A stretch of 7,420 nucleotides of DNA from Candidatus Nealsoniibacteriota bacterium (GTDB taxonomy: Bacteria > Patescibacteriota > Minisyncoccia > Minisyncoccales > GWA2-38-27): positions 1-7,420 of the forward strand of contig VGKE01000013.1 of NCBI GenBank assembly GCA_016867195.1, written 5' to 3'. This document shows positions 1-6,277 of this stretch, piece after piece. Positions within the stretch are counted from its first letter, which is position 1, and the number at the start of each line of letters is the position of its first letter. Under the pieces are notes generated by a model. That model was not told the origin of the DNA. It saw nothing but the letters and a program-made list of their open reading frames with translations, and ran no database searches. The position numbers were made by a program, and so were the translations under genes.

Positions 1-38
1 AGCCATTATATTAAAAAATCAGAGTTGACACTATTTTT

Positions 39-70
39 AAAAAGAAAAATGCCAGATACTTAATCCGGCA
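39..70 (-). terminator. Intrinsic terminator after glyS
   Basis: Read on the minus strand, TGCCGGAT (70-63) pairs with ATCTGGCA (57-50) as an 8-bp stem with one G-U pair and a 5-base loop. It is followed directly by TTTTTCTTTTT (49-39). It starts about 57 bases after the GlyRS stop codon and is the clearest Rho-independent terminator in the window. On the plus strand no T-run follows, so it acts in the direction of glyS. Confidence 0.85.
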
Positions 71-127
71 ATATGTAGTTTCCGGCCATTTATGTTAGAT
101 GAAATGAAATCTCTCTGGCAACATTAC

Positions 128-1537
128 TTACAAAAAAGTGTGCCCTATGTTACCGACGATGTCAGAAATGACAACTCTTTCTTGCTTCATTGTGTCGCGG
201 TTGCGAACAGTAACCGTGTTATCTTTCAACGTCTGAAAATCACAGGTAACAGAAAAAACGACACCTATTTCGTCTCCGCGGCGATACCTTCGGCCGATTG
301 AGCCGAGTTCATCATATTGACAGACGAAATGAGGTTTTAATAATTGATAAACTTCTTTGGCTTTATTAACGATATCTGGTTTATTTTTAACCAAAGGCAG
401 GACAGCAACCTTTACCGGAGCAATTCTTTTATCTAATTTTAATAAAATCTCAACTTCTTTCACTGCTTTGGTTGTTTCTGTCCGGCCGCCCCTTACTTCC
501 GTGTAGGCCTGGCAAAGAAAAGCGAATAAACTTCTATCTACCCCCACAGATGTTTCTATTATATATGGATAATATGCTTGCCCTGAACCCGCTGAAGAGT
601 ATTTCAAGTCCTCGCCGCTGTATTTTGCGTGATTATATAAATCCCACTCCCCTCGATTATGAACTCCTTCTATTTCTTTCCAGCCCAAAGGAAACTTATA
701 CTCAATATCTACCTGCCTTTTGGCATAATGGGCCCTTTCTTTTTCCGGCACTTCAACCGCTCTTAAATTTTCTTTTTTTATTCCCAGATTATAATACCAA
801 TTTAATCTTTCCTTAAGCCAGAATTCAAACCAATCATCTGCGGACGTAGGATGACAGAACCATTGCATTTCCATTTGCTCAAATTCTCTTGTTCTAAAAA
901 TAAAATTGCCCGGGGTTATTTCATTTCTGAAGGCCTTGCCAATCTGGGCAATGCCAAAAGGAATTTTCAAGCGCATTGTCTGCAAAACATTTTTAAAGTT
1001 TAGATAAATCCCCTGGCAGGTCTCTGCCCGCAAGTAGGTTTGGGAGGCCTCATCTTCAACCGGACCGACAAATGTCTTCATCATTAAATTAAATTTCCGC
1101 GGTCTGCTCAATTCTCCTTTACACTCCGGACAGGCGACCGGTGCCGAGGTTCGCCCCCGGCCAAAAATGTTGGGGGGTCGCCCCCCCACAATTTCGTCTT
1201 GACGAAATCTTTTATGGCATTTTTTGCATTCAACAAGTTCGTCGGCAAAGCCGGCTGTCAGATGACCCGATGCCTGCCAGACCTTTGGCGACATTAAAAT
1301 CGCCGCATCCAAACCAACAATATTTCTCTGTTCTTCGATTTGCCCGCCTAAATTTTTAGAAGAAAAAGTTTGGCGGGTCATCTCGTCCCACCAAGCCTTT
1401 TTAATGTTATTTTTCATTTCCACGCCTAAAGGCCCAAAATCATAGCAGGACCCAAACCCTCCGTAAATCTCTGATGACGGAAAAATAAACCCCCTCCTTT
1501 TAGCCAAAGACACGATGTTAGATATTAAATTTCCCAT
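128..1537 (-). CDS. glyS: Glycine--tRNA ligase (class II, alpha2 type)
   Basis: Charges tRNA-Gly with glycine in the cytoplasm at the cost of ATP; 469 residues, normal for the single-chain bacterial/archaeal-type homodimer rather than the GlyQ+GlyS pair. The N-terminus (KRRGFIFPSSEIYGG, YDFGPLG) is the family signature. Class II motif 2 is at about 203-222 (FRNEITPGNFIFRTREFEQM) and motif 3 at about 328-340 (ETSVGVDRSLFAF). The C-terminal anticodon-binding domain covers about 373-460 (RYRRGDEIG, DNTVTVRNRDTM). Cys104/107 and Cys136/139 form a zinc-type double knuckle, but about 20 Gly/Arg/Pro-rich residues (about 115-134) lie between the pairs where relatives are short. The usual RPETAQG reads RAETCQG (171-176), and motif 3 has Thr329 where Pro is usual. 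The ATG at 1537 fits the family N-terminus; no SD precedes it. TAAGAT lies just upstream, so leaderless expression or readthrough from the promoter near 2000 are both possible. A terminator follows. Confidence 0.96.
   Translation of the reverse strand: MGNLISNIVSLAKRRGFIFPSSEIYGGFGSCYDFGPLGVEMKNNIKKAWWDEMTRQTFSSKNLGGQIEEQRNIVGLDAAILMSPKVWQASGHLTAGFADELVECKKCHKRFRQDEIVGGRPPNIFGRGRTSAPVACPECKGELSRPRKFNLMMKTFVGPVEDEASQTYLRAETCQGIYLNFKNVLQTMRLKIPFGIAQIGKAFRNEITPGNFIFRTREFEQMEMQWFCHPTSADDWFEFWLKERLNWYYNLGIKKENLRAVEVPEKERAHYAKRQVDIEYKFPLGWKEIEGVHNRGEWDLYNHAKYSGEDLKYSSAGSGQAYYPYIIETSVGVDRSLFAFLCQAYTEVRGGRTETTKAVKEVEILLKLDKRIAPVKVAVLPLVKNKPDIVNKAKEVYQLLKPHFVCQYDELGSIGRRYRRGDEIGVVFSVTCDFQTLKDNTVTVRNRDTMKQERVVISDIVGNIGHTFL
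1136..1208. repeat. GC-rich palindromic segment inside glyS
   Basis: This stretch is much richer in G+C than its surroundings and holds two adjacent inverted repeats. GGGGGG (1172-1177) and CCCCCC (1181-1186) flank a TCG loop; ATTTCGTC (1191-1198) and GACGAAAT (1201-1208) flank TT. A further weaker pairing, CCAA/TTGG (1161-1164/1170-1173), overlaps the first. It stays in frame and encodes the low-complexity G/R/P-rich residues about 115-134 of GlyRS. The pattern resembles a small palindromic repeat that landed in a tolerant surface loop; only a genome-wide copy search would show whether it is a repeat family. Confidence 0.5.
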
Positions 1538-1572
1538 TCTTTTATCTTACTCAATTTTTAAAAAAATAAAAA

Positions 1573-1746
1573 GGGCAGAGTCCTTGTCCAGCCACCCTCA
1601 CAACGGTTCCCTGGCTCCTTGAGAGATAATTTAAGATGCTCGGTCCACTGCATCGCAGCCACTCCTCCGAGGGCGACGATCACCTGCACATAGCAGGAAG
1701 CCAACGCCCCTCGAAGAGTTTGGGCTCTTGGATTTTTGCTCTGTCT
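1573..1746 (+). ncRNA. ssrS: 6S RNA (RNA polymerase regulator), candidate
   Basis: 6S RNA binds the sigma70 RNA polymerase holoenzyme by mimicking an open promoter. Seen here: the ends pair over 8 bp (1573-1580 with 1739-1746, two G-U); further closing pairs are TCCA/TGGA (1587-1590/1729-1732) and GCC/GGC (1591-1593/1723-1725). A large central bubble follows. The terminal stem is CTCGG/CCGAG (1639-1643/1667-1671), capped by CTGC/GCAG (1648-1651/1655-1658), and there is a small hairpin CCTGC-ACATA-GCAGG (1683-1697) on the 3' side of the bubble. From memory, E. coli 6S RNA has ATGCTCGGTCC, then CCGAG, GCGACGA, CACCT, a hairpin and AGCC, and all of these occur here in that order. The 174-nt length is typical. 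Ends are approximate. No good plus-strand promoter or downstream T-run is evident; the T-run lies on the opposite strand, which is the main doubt about orientation. Confidence 0.7.
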
Positions 1747-1778
1747 CAAGAATAATAGATTGCTCTCATAGTCTCCAA
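1746..1778 (-). CDS. Possible 10-codon leader ORF with perfect SD
   Basis: AAGGAGGTGA (minus strand, 1790-1781) is fully complementary to the usual 16S rRNA 3' tail. It is placed 5 bases (counted from GGAGG) before TTG at 1778, which opens METMRAIYYS and stops with TGA at 1748-1746. An ATG lies three codons in. The stop overlaps another TTG (TTGA) that opens 63 codons, but those run antisense to the 6S RNA candidate and look non-coding. The SD is far better than that of any confident gene here, which is the only reason to list it. It may be a leader peptide or chance. Confidence 0.2.
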   Translation of the reverse strand: METMRAIYYS

Positions 1779-1803
1779 ATTCACCTCCTTCTCAGCCTTT
1801 CAA

Positions 1804-1819
1804 ATCGCACCACCGCGAT
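1804..1819. other. Small inverted repeat (ATCGC-6-GCGAT)
   Basis: ATCGC (1804-1808) and GCGAT (1815-1819) are perfect inverted copies around ACCACC. On the minus strand only TTTG follows, so it is at best a weak terminator or a leader hairpin. It lies between the two small minus-strand ORFs. Confidence 0.35.
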
Positions 1820-1827
1820 CCATCTGA

Positions 1828-1932
1828 TTATGAAGATTTATCATCCACTCCTGTTACCAAACAAATGCAACGGCTCGGCGAAGCTAATTCTCGGTTTAGC
1901 GCCAACACTATTGTGCCTTTTTTGGCCTTCAT
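1828..1932 (-). CDS. Small hypothetical ORF (34 aa), possible leader peptide
   Basis: This ORF encodes a 34-residue product that begins MKAKKGTIVLALNRELASPS and ends with TAA at 1830-1828. I do not recognise it. Support comes from signals rather than the product: a strong SD (AAAGGAG, 5 bases before ATG) and a well-spaced promoter about 55-90 bases upstream on the same strand. The N-terminus is basic, then TIVLALN is mildly hydrophobic but too short for a membrane span; two Cys lie close together (CIC). A hairpin (1877-1903) sits inside it. It could be a genuine small protein, a leader peptide for glyS, or an accidental ORF in a structured RNA. An overlapping ORF in another frame (ATG near 1948) lacks an SD. 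Confidence 0.35.
   Translation of the reverse strand: MKAKKGTIVLALNRELASPSRCICLVTGVDDKSS
1877..1903. other. Bulged hairpin inside the small ORF
   Basis: GGC + GCTAA (1877-1879, 1883-1887) pair with TTAGC + GCC (1896-1903); GAA is bulged and the loop has 8 bases. It lies 30-55 bases into the 34-codon ORF, so on the minus strand it could slow a ribosome or be part of a leader structure. No T-run adjoins it. Confidence 0.35.
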
Positions 1933-1992
1933 AACTTCTCCTTTCGTTTTTCATTTTCTCTCAAGAAACCCGGGAACTTAAGAACCGAATTT

Positions 1993-2021
1993 ATATTACC
2001 AACTTTCTTAAAAAAAGTCAA
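1993..2021 (-). promoter_or_regulatory. Sigma70-type promoter toward small ORF/glyS
   Basis: On the minus strand TTGACT (2021-2016, five of six consensus bases) is followed after exactly 17 bases by TAATAT (1998-1993, four of six). This predicts a start near 1986, about 55 bases before the SD-led ATG at 1932. The -35 box overlaps the stop codon of the preceding 519-residue gene. It is the best promoter-like match I see in the window and would let glyS be transcribed separately from recO and its neighbours, with a leader of about 450 bases. Confidence 0.55.
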
Positions 2022-3577
2022 AGTTTTGTTATTACTCCGGTTTTTCCTTCAATGATTGTCTCGGTCCATTGGTCTTCGCCAGTGATTACTGCTTCGCCTA
2101 TAATTTCCTCTCCGGAGTCCAAAAAGACATAAAAAGAAATAGCCGGCGCTTCGTTTATAATTCCTCTACCCGCCTCCATATCGCCAACGAGCCAGACAAC
2201 CTCCCGACTCTGGCTGTCATAGGTAAAATTCGCTTTTTCTTTTTCCGGAGAAATCTGTCCGCTTAATCTAACCCCCGGAGGCAAAACCGCTTTTACTTTA
2301 ATATTTTTAACATCATTAAAATGATTCTTTGCCTGCCAGGTAATGGTATAAATATTTTCTTTAACAGAAAATTCCTGAAGAATAACCAATTTTGAGTTTA
2401 CTTTTGTTTCAAATTCTTCTTTTACCTGAGAAAGAAGAACCGTATTTTTTAAGAGAGTATTTTTGTCCCAGGGGCCGCTGATTTGCCAATCCCTTTTCAA
2501 TTCTATCCAGAACCCAACCCTGCCCTCTTCCCCCTTGTCCAGAAAGCGAAGTTCAGGAACATCTCTCCAGTCCCAGATAATGGAATTATCTCCTTTATTA
2601 AACTTGCCGAAATCAGTTCTTACTGTTTCAAAATCAAAGACCTTGCCATCTAATCTGGCCACTAAAAATAGGTCGCGGAAGGCCTCTTCTCCGATATTTC
2701 GAAAATAAATTTCATAATAAAGGAGTTCTCCGGGATTGGCAACATACCGGGACTGGCCGTTTATTTGTTGAAAAATAGAAAGCCGGGGCTTTACTATTTC
2801 TACTCCCTTGCTCGTTTCTTTCAGGGGAATAAATTTATCTTCTAACCAAATTCCAAAAACCGCCTTAAAAATTTTCTGGTCCCTGACCTCTCCTGACAAT
2901 CTTCCTTTAATATCAATCCTTCCTCCTTCGGCTTTATTTAAAAGAGGGATTTCCCATTCATTTTTTTCCAACGAACGGGGGCTGCTTTCTAAAAATTCAA
3001 AGCCAGAAGGATATTCAATCCTGACGCCCAAGTTAGTTAAAGGAAAATCTAAAGTAGAAAAATAATTCAGGGAAAATTTAAAATCCCTGCTCGCTTCTAT
3101 TTTTGAAGGAAGGTCAAATTCAAAAGTAAGGACAGTTGGCTTAATCACGGTATTGAAAGTGGTGGATGATTCGTATCTTGCCTGAAGATTTTTCGGCTTA
3201 TAACTTAACCGGGCTGTGGCTATTTTCACCTCGCCCTCCTTTCCCATAAGACGGCCCTTAAATCTAAAGCTCTTTTCTTCACCGGGATAAATATCTCCCA
3301 GGTCCTCGGGTCCGAGCTCTTTTCTTCTGGAAAAACCCTCGTCTCCTATAGTATTTTCCGGAAATTCAAAAATAAGCCGCGGCTCTTCCAGGCGCACGTT
3401 TCCGTTATTTTTATACTTGACGATATACTCAACCTCCTGGCCAATAACTATTTCTCTCAACCCTAAAATCTCTAATTTTAAGATTTCCTTGGAGTAAGGA
3501 TTCTTTTGCCAATACCAATAACCAGCTGCGCCTAAACCAATGCCGAAGATTATAATTAAAAAAATGATTTTTTTCAT
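2018..3577 (-). CDS. Membrane-anchored protein with four Ig-like (DUF11/CARDB-type) modules
   Basis: This 519-residue protein probably sits on the outer face of the cytoplasmic membrane. Residues 3-23 are a hydrophobic signal-anchor after MKK, followed by aromatic residues (YWYWQ); there is no lipobox Cys. The rest is beta-rich and falls into four similar modules, at about 31-145, 148-262, 264-395 and 397-519. Each opens with the same pattern, a strand plus N/G-rich turn plus strand: YIVKYKNNGN (51-60), FSLNYFSTLD (168-177), YEIYFRNIGE (288-297) and YTITWQAKNH (410-419). Module four also has LPPGVRL (432-438), a DUF11-like feature. Such modules usually serve as spacers or adhesive stalks on cell surfaces; no catalytic motif is visible. 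It starts 51 bases after the recO stop with no SD. The exact role, possibly attachment or envelope structure, is unknown. Confidence 0.8.
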   Translation of the reverse strand: MKKIIFLIIIFGIGLGAAGYWYWQKNPYSKEILKLEILGLREIVIGQEVEYIVKYKNNGNVRLEEPRLIFEFPENTIGDEGFSRRKELGPEDLGDIYPGEEKSFRFKGRLMGKEGEVKIATARLSYKPKNLQARYESSTTFNTVIKPTVLTFEFDLPSKIEASRDFKFSLNYFSTLDFPLTNLGVRIEYPSGFEFLESSPRSLEKNEWEIPLLNKAEGGRIDIKGRLSGEVRDQKIFKAVFGIWLEDKFIPLKETSKGVEIVKPRLSIFQQINGQSRYVANPGELLYYEIYFRNIGEEAFRDLFLVARLDGKVFDFETVRTDFGKFNKGDNSIIWDWRDVPELRFLDKGEEGRVGFWIELKRDWQISGPWDKNTLLKNTVLLSQVKEEFETKVNSKLVILQEFSVKENIYTITWQAKNHFNDVKNIKVKAVLPPGVRLSGQISPEKEKANFTYDSQSREVVWLVGDMEAGRGIINEAPAISFYVFLDSGEEIIGEAVITGEDQWTETIIEGKTGVITKL

Positions 3578-3628
3578 TAATTTATGGTCTGAGAATTTTT
3601 AATTTTGAATGATTCTTTACAGATTATT

Positions 3629-4384
3629 TTATGTTTGAATATGGGAAAAGTAAATCCGGGAAAATTTTTCTAAGGGTTCTTTTAATTCCTGGTCTATTTT
3701 TAATCGTGATAAAATATTCCAGTTATTTTTTAAAAAAAGGCGGAGAATTTTGATTGTTTCCGAAGTAATTAAAATTTTATCTTTCAAGGCGCCATTAGAA
3801 CATCTGAAACAAACTATTCCATTATTTCTCGGGGAAAAATTCATTATGCCTGGATTTAATTTTTTCTGGCATTTAACGCAGTGGTATAAATCAATCTGAT
3901 AGCCGAGAATGGACAATAAATTCCAAATAAAATAATGGCAGATAATTTTCAATTTCCCCCCGCTCTTTTGCGAAAAAACGGGGTTCAATGAATTTTCAAT
4001 TTTCCAATTATTTAATTTGTTAAAAACTTCATTTAATAAATTAAATACCGCTTCATCTTTTTCCTCGCCCCTAATTAACTCATTAGCATTTTCAGTGATT
4101 TGATAAGCGATTTCTAATTTATTTAAGTCCTTTCTAATCTCAGGAAACTTATTTATTACGGTTGCATCGGTTAAAGTTTTATAATTTTTTCCCTGGATAA
4201 ATTCAATTTCGGATAAATAAAAGATATCTGCTCCGGGCCTCAATTTTGATTTTATCTTCCTAATTGCCCTTCCCAGAACTTCCAACTTCCCGAAATCTTT
4301 AGTATAAATAGAAAAAATTTGGTCCGCCTCGCGGAAATCTTCTTTTTTTAAAACAAAACCCTGGGTCCGATAATGCACCGCCAT
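3629..4384 (-). CDS. recO: DNA repair protein RecO
   Basis: RecO works with RecR (and RecF) to load RecA on SSB-coated single-stranded DNA in gap repair; cytoplasmic. The 251-residue length is usual. The N-terminal OB-fold begins with YRTQGFVLKKEDFREADQIF (5-24), very like the family start (x-T-x-G-h-V-L), and continues IYTKDFGKLEVLGRAIRKIKS. The central helical part carries a zinc-type CxxC...CxxC set: Cys169, Cys172, Cys192, Cys195. The typical ILGYQIDLYHCV segment precedes the first pair. The start ATG at 4384 is 19 bases after the 70-residue gene; AAGAGA upstream is a weak SD. Same strand and close spacing suggest co-transcription with the genes at 4404-7420. RecO near a glycyl-tRNA synthetase gene is a familiar bacterial neighbourhood. 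Confidence 0.93.
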   Translation of the reverse strand: MAVHYRTQGFVLKKEDFREADQIFSIYTKDFGKLEVLGRAIRKIKSKLRPGADIFYLSEIEFIQGKNYKTLTDATVINKFPEIRKDLNKLEIAYQITENANELIRGEEKDEAVFNLLNEVFNKLNNWKIENSLNPVFSQKSGGKLKIICHYFIWNLLSILGYQIDLYHCVKCQKKLNPGIMNFSPRNNGIVCFRCSNGALKDKILITSETIKILRLFLKNNWNILSRLKIDQELKEPLEKFSRIYFSHIQT

Positions 4385-4403
4385 AATAAAAATTCTCTTG
4401 TTT

Positions 4404-4616
4404 TTATTTCTCCCAGAACTTTTTAATTCTTTCTATTGCTTCTTTTTCTTTAAGGTCTAATAAATAAATCTTAGTCAAGGTTTTAAATAAAGCCAATCTT
4501 TCCTCTGTGTCCATTTCTGGAATTTTTTCAAGCAAAAAATCCCTTTTTTCCGGGCTGATTTTTAACCCCTGGACAAAATTCTCTAAACTTTGATTGTTAA
4601 TTAAAATATGGGCCAT
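4404..4616 (-). CDS. Hypothetical protein, 70 aa, helical
   Basis: I do not recognise this protein. It is a small soluble sequence predicted mostly alpha-helical, with no membrane segment, no Cys and no metal motif. The middle (SPEKRDFLLEKIPEMDTEERLALFKTL, about 21-47) reads as two amphipathic helices, and the end (KEKEAIERIKKFWEK) is a basic amphipathic helix. It begins 4 bases after the stop of the 546-residue gene and ends 19 bases before recO, so translational coupling and a shared transcript are likely. The tight placement and ordinary codon use argue that it is real. Role unknown; it could be a partner of the upstream secretion-like proteins or of RecO. Confidence 0.7.
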   Translation of the reverse strand: MAHILINNQSLENFVQGLKISPEKRDFLLEKIPEMDTEERLALFKTLTKIYLLDLKEKEAIERIKKFWEK

Positions 4617-4620
4617 TTTA

Positions 4621-6261
4621 TTATTTTTTTCTATTTATTTTCTTTGTGTCTTTCCCCTTGTTCTTCCCTCCTTGTTTTCTTCTCTTTTTCTCTTCCCCTT
4701 GTTTTTTGTCTTCTTCTACTAGAAAGAAAAAAATAAGATCTAATAACCAGTCCAAAAAACTTTTTTGGCTACCGACCACATCTCTGTATTCTTTACCTTT
4801 TTCAGTATTCAAAAATTTTTTCATTCTGTCCGATTCAACTGGTATTCCCCACTCTTCTAAAAAATCTTCTATTATTCCCTCATCCTCGCTGCCTTCTTCA
4901 CCCAAGTCGCCCTTAAGATCTTCCAAACCTTTTCCCCTATGCAAAACATCGCTGATAAACTCGGTAGGATTTTTTCCTTTTCCTTTAAATTCCTTTTCAA
5001 TTCTTCTCAAATCTTCTCTTGTTTTCTTTTCTTCTTTTAGTTTATTTTCTATGAATTCGGATATCAATCTTTCTTTTAACCTGGAATAAACGGTCTCAAC
5101 TCCTTGTTCAGCTTTTTCCGGCGATTTAGCCAAACCCCTAATCTCTTTTCCAACTAATTTCCTTATCTCTGCCTCTCTCTCATTGTTTTTTAACGTCCAC
5201 TCTTCACCAGCCATTTCCTTTAATTTTTCTTCGGTTTTTTCCTTTAAAAATTGAATGGCTTCATTTTCTTTTTTTAATGTTCTAATCAGCGGTCCTCCAG
5301 ATTTGTCAATGACTTCAAATCTTTTTCTGATTGTTCCTTTTTTTTGTATCTGATACCCTAATAATTCGTCAGCTAATTCACGAGTATAGTCCTTGTTTTT
5401 TATCTTTTCTATTTTTTTCTCTTTTTCTTCGGTGGTTAGATCACCTCTATTTCTAATATTCTCTATTTGCCCATTTATTAACCGATCCTTAAACTCTCCT
5501 CCTAATCTCTCATAATTTTCTTTTATATACCCTTTTTTATAACTCAAATAACCCTTGACTTCTTCCCATTCTTTTATTGTCCTTTTATTTCCAGCCTCTC
5601 TTCTTAAATCCCGACCACTAATCTTCTCAGCCATTTCTTGCATTACTGGGAACAACTCGTCTAATTCTCTCTGTTTTTGAGACACTGTCAAAGCATCTTG
5701 TCCCCTTTCAGCCGTTTTTAAATCTCTCTCTGCTTTTTCCGCTTTCCCCTGAAGAAAATTTAAAGCCAAACTCAAGCCGTCTGGAGAAACTCTTCCATCT
5801 TTAAAATCCGCAATTATTGCTGATATATTTTCAATTTCTGCCCACTCTTCTTCATATTCTTTTTTCTCCATCAATTCTCGGAATGCTTTGTTTTTGGCAG
5901 CTATTTCAATTTTTCTTTCATCAGAAACATCTATGGGTTCGCCCTCATCTTTCAGCTCTCCCTGATGCTCTTTAAACCACTTGATAGCAAATTCATTATG
6001 CCTGTCTTCGTATTCTTGTTTTAAAAACTCCTCAGCTTTTTCTTTTGTTTTATCTCCAAGTTCAATTTCTGCCTCATGTTTTTCAATCTCTCTTTCTTCT
6101 TTTTCTAAAGTCATCCTCTCAAAAGGGGTCTCGATGTCTGGTTCAACTTCAAGTTTTTCTTGGCCGGTCTCAAGGGCTTCCCCCTGAATTTCATCTTCTC
6201 TACTTTCATCAGAAGACGATTCTTGGGTTTCAGGATTATTTGGCATAATTTTATTTGGCAT
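4621..6261 (-). CDS. Charged coiled-coil protein with C-terminal hydrophobic segment
   Basis: This is a 546-residue protein of no family I can name, extremely rich in Glu and Lys and without any Cys. Residues 1-45 are acidic and disordered-looking. About 48-110 and 330-440 look like long charged helices or coiled coil (for example MTLEKEEREIEKHEAEIELG). The acidic patch GEEGSEDEGIIEDFLEEWGI is near 465. One hydrophobic stretch, SFLDWLLDLIFFFLV (about 501-515), is followed by a strongly basic, probably disordered tail (KKRRKQGGKNKGK). That layout suits a membrane-associated protein with most of its mass in the cytoplasm, though 15 residues is short for a full span. It starts 16 bases after the TraG-like ATPase gene, so it may be an accessory to that system. 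Two in-frame ATGs (6261, 6246) arise from a 15-bp duplication; neither has a clear SD. Confidence 0.8.
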   Translation of the reverse strand: MPNKIMPNNPETQESSSDESREDEIQGEALETGQEKLEVEPDIETPFERMTLEKEEREIEKHEAEIELGDKTKEKAEEFLKQEYEDRHNEFAIKWFKEHQGELKDEGEPIDVSDERKIEIAAKNKAFRELMEKKEYEEEWAEIENISAIIADFKDGRVSPDGLSLALNFLQGKAEKAERDLKTAERGQDALTVSQKQRELDELFPVMQEMAEKISGRDLRREAGNKRTIKEWEEVKGYLSYKKGYIKENYERLGGEFKDRLINGQIENIRNRGDLTTEEKEKKIEKIKNKDYTRELADELLGYQIQKKGTIRKRFEVIDKSGGPLIRTLKKENEAIQFLKEKTEEKLKEMAGEEWTLKNNEREAEIRKLVGKEIRGLAKSPEKAEQGVETVYSRLKERLISEFIENKLKEEKKTREDLRRIEKEFKGKGKNPTEFISDVLHRGKGLEDLKGDLGEEGSEDEGIIEDFLEEWGIPVESDRMKKFLNTEKGKEYRDVVGSQKSFLDWLLDLIFFFLVEEDKKQGEEKKRRKQGGKNKGKDTKKINRKK

Positions 6262-6265
6262 AATT
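6236..6265. repeat. Perfect 15-bp tandem duplication at a start codon
   Basis: TTATTTGGCATAATT occurs twice in direct succession (6236-6250 and 6251-6265). On the minus strand each copy contains ATGCCAAATAA, so the beginning of the 546-residue gene is doubled in frame (MPNKI-MPNNP), giving two candidate initiation codons in the same local context. Confidence 0.9.
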
Positions 6266-6277
6266 TTTTAAATTAAT

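Noticed and set aside
1..33. TATAAT on the minus strand (10-5) and TTGACA on the plus strand (25-30) as promoters
   Set aside because: Neither has a partner box at workable spacing: the minus TATAAT sees TAGTGT at 17 bases, and the plus TTGACA sees no -10-like hexamer at 16-18 bases.
1558..1749. 63-codon minus-strand ORF starting with TTG
   Set aside because: It lies entirely antisense to the 6S RNA candidate; its product resembles no protein I know, and the structured-RNA reading explains the base composition and inverted repeats better.
1560..1790. T-box riboswitch in the glyS leader
   Set aside because: AGGGTGG followed by a T-run before a synthetase gene is suggestive, but the conserved ACCGCG part of the T-box and a recognisable specifier stem are absent, and the same bases fit 6S RNA on the other strand.
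1560..1990. RNase P RNA or tmRNA on the minus strand (promoter plus T-run about 430 bases apart)
   Set aside because: No GAGGAAAGTCC-type block for RNase P and no tRNA-like ends or tag-encoding ORF for tmRNA could be found.
4646..5089. 147-codon plus-strand ORF, Ser/Phe/Leu rich
   Set aside because: It is the shadow of the Glu/Lys-rich 546-residue gene; GAA/AAA codons read backward give runs of Phe, Ser and Leu.
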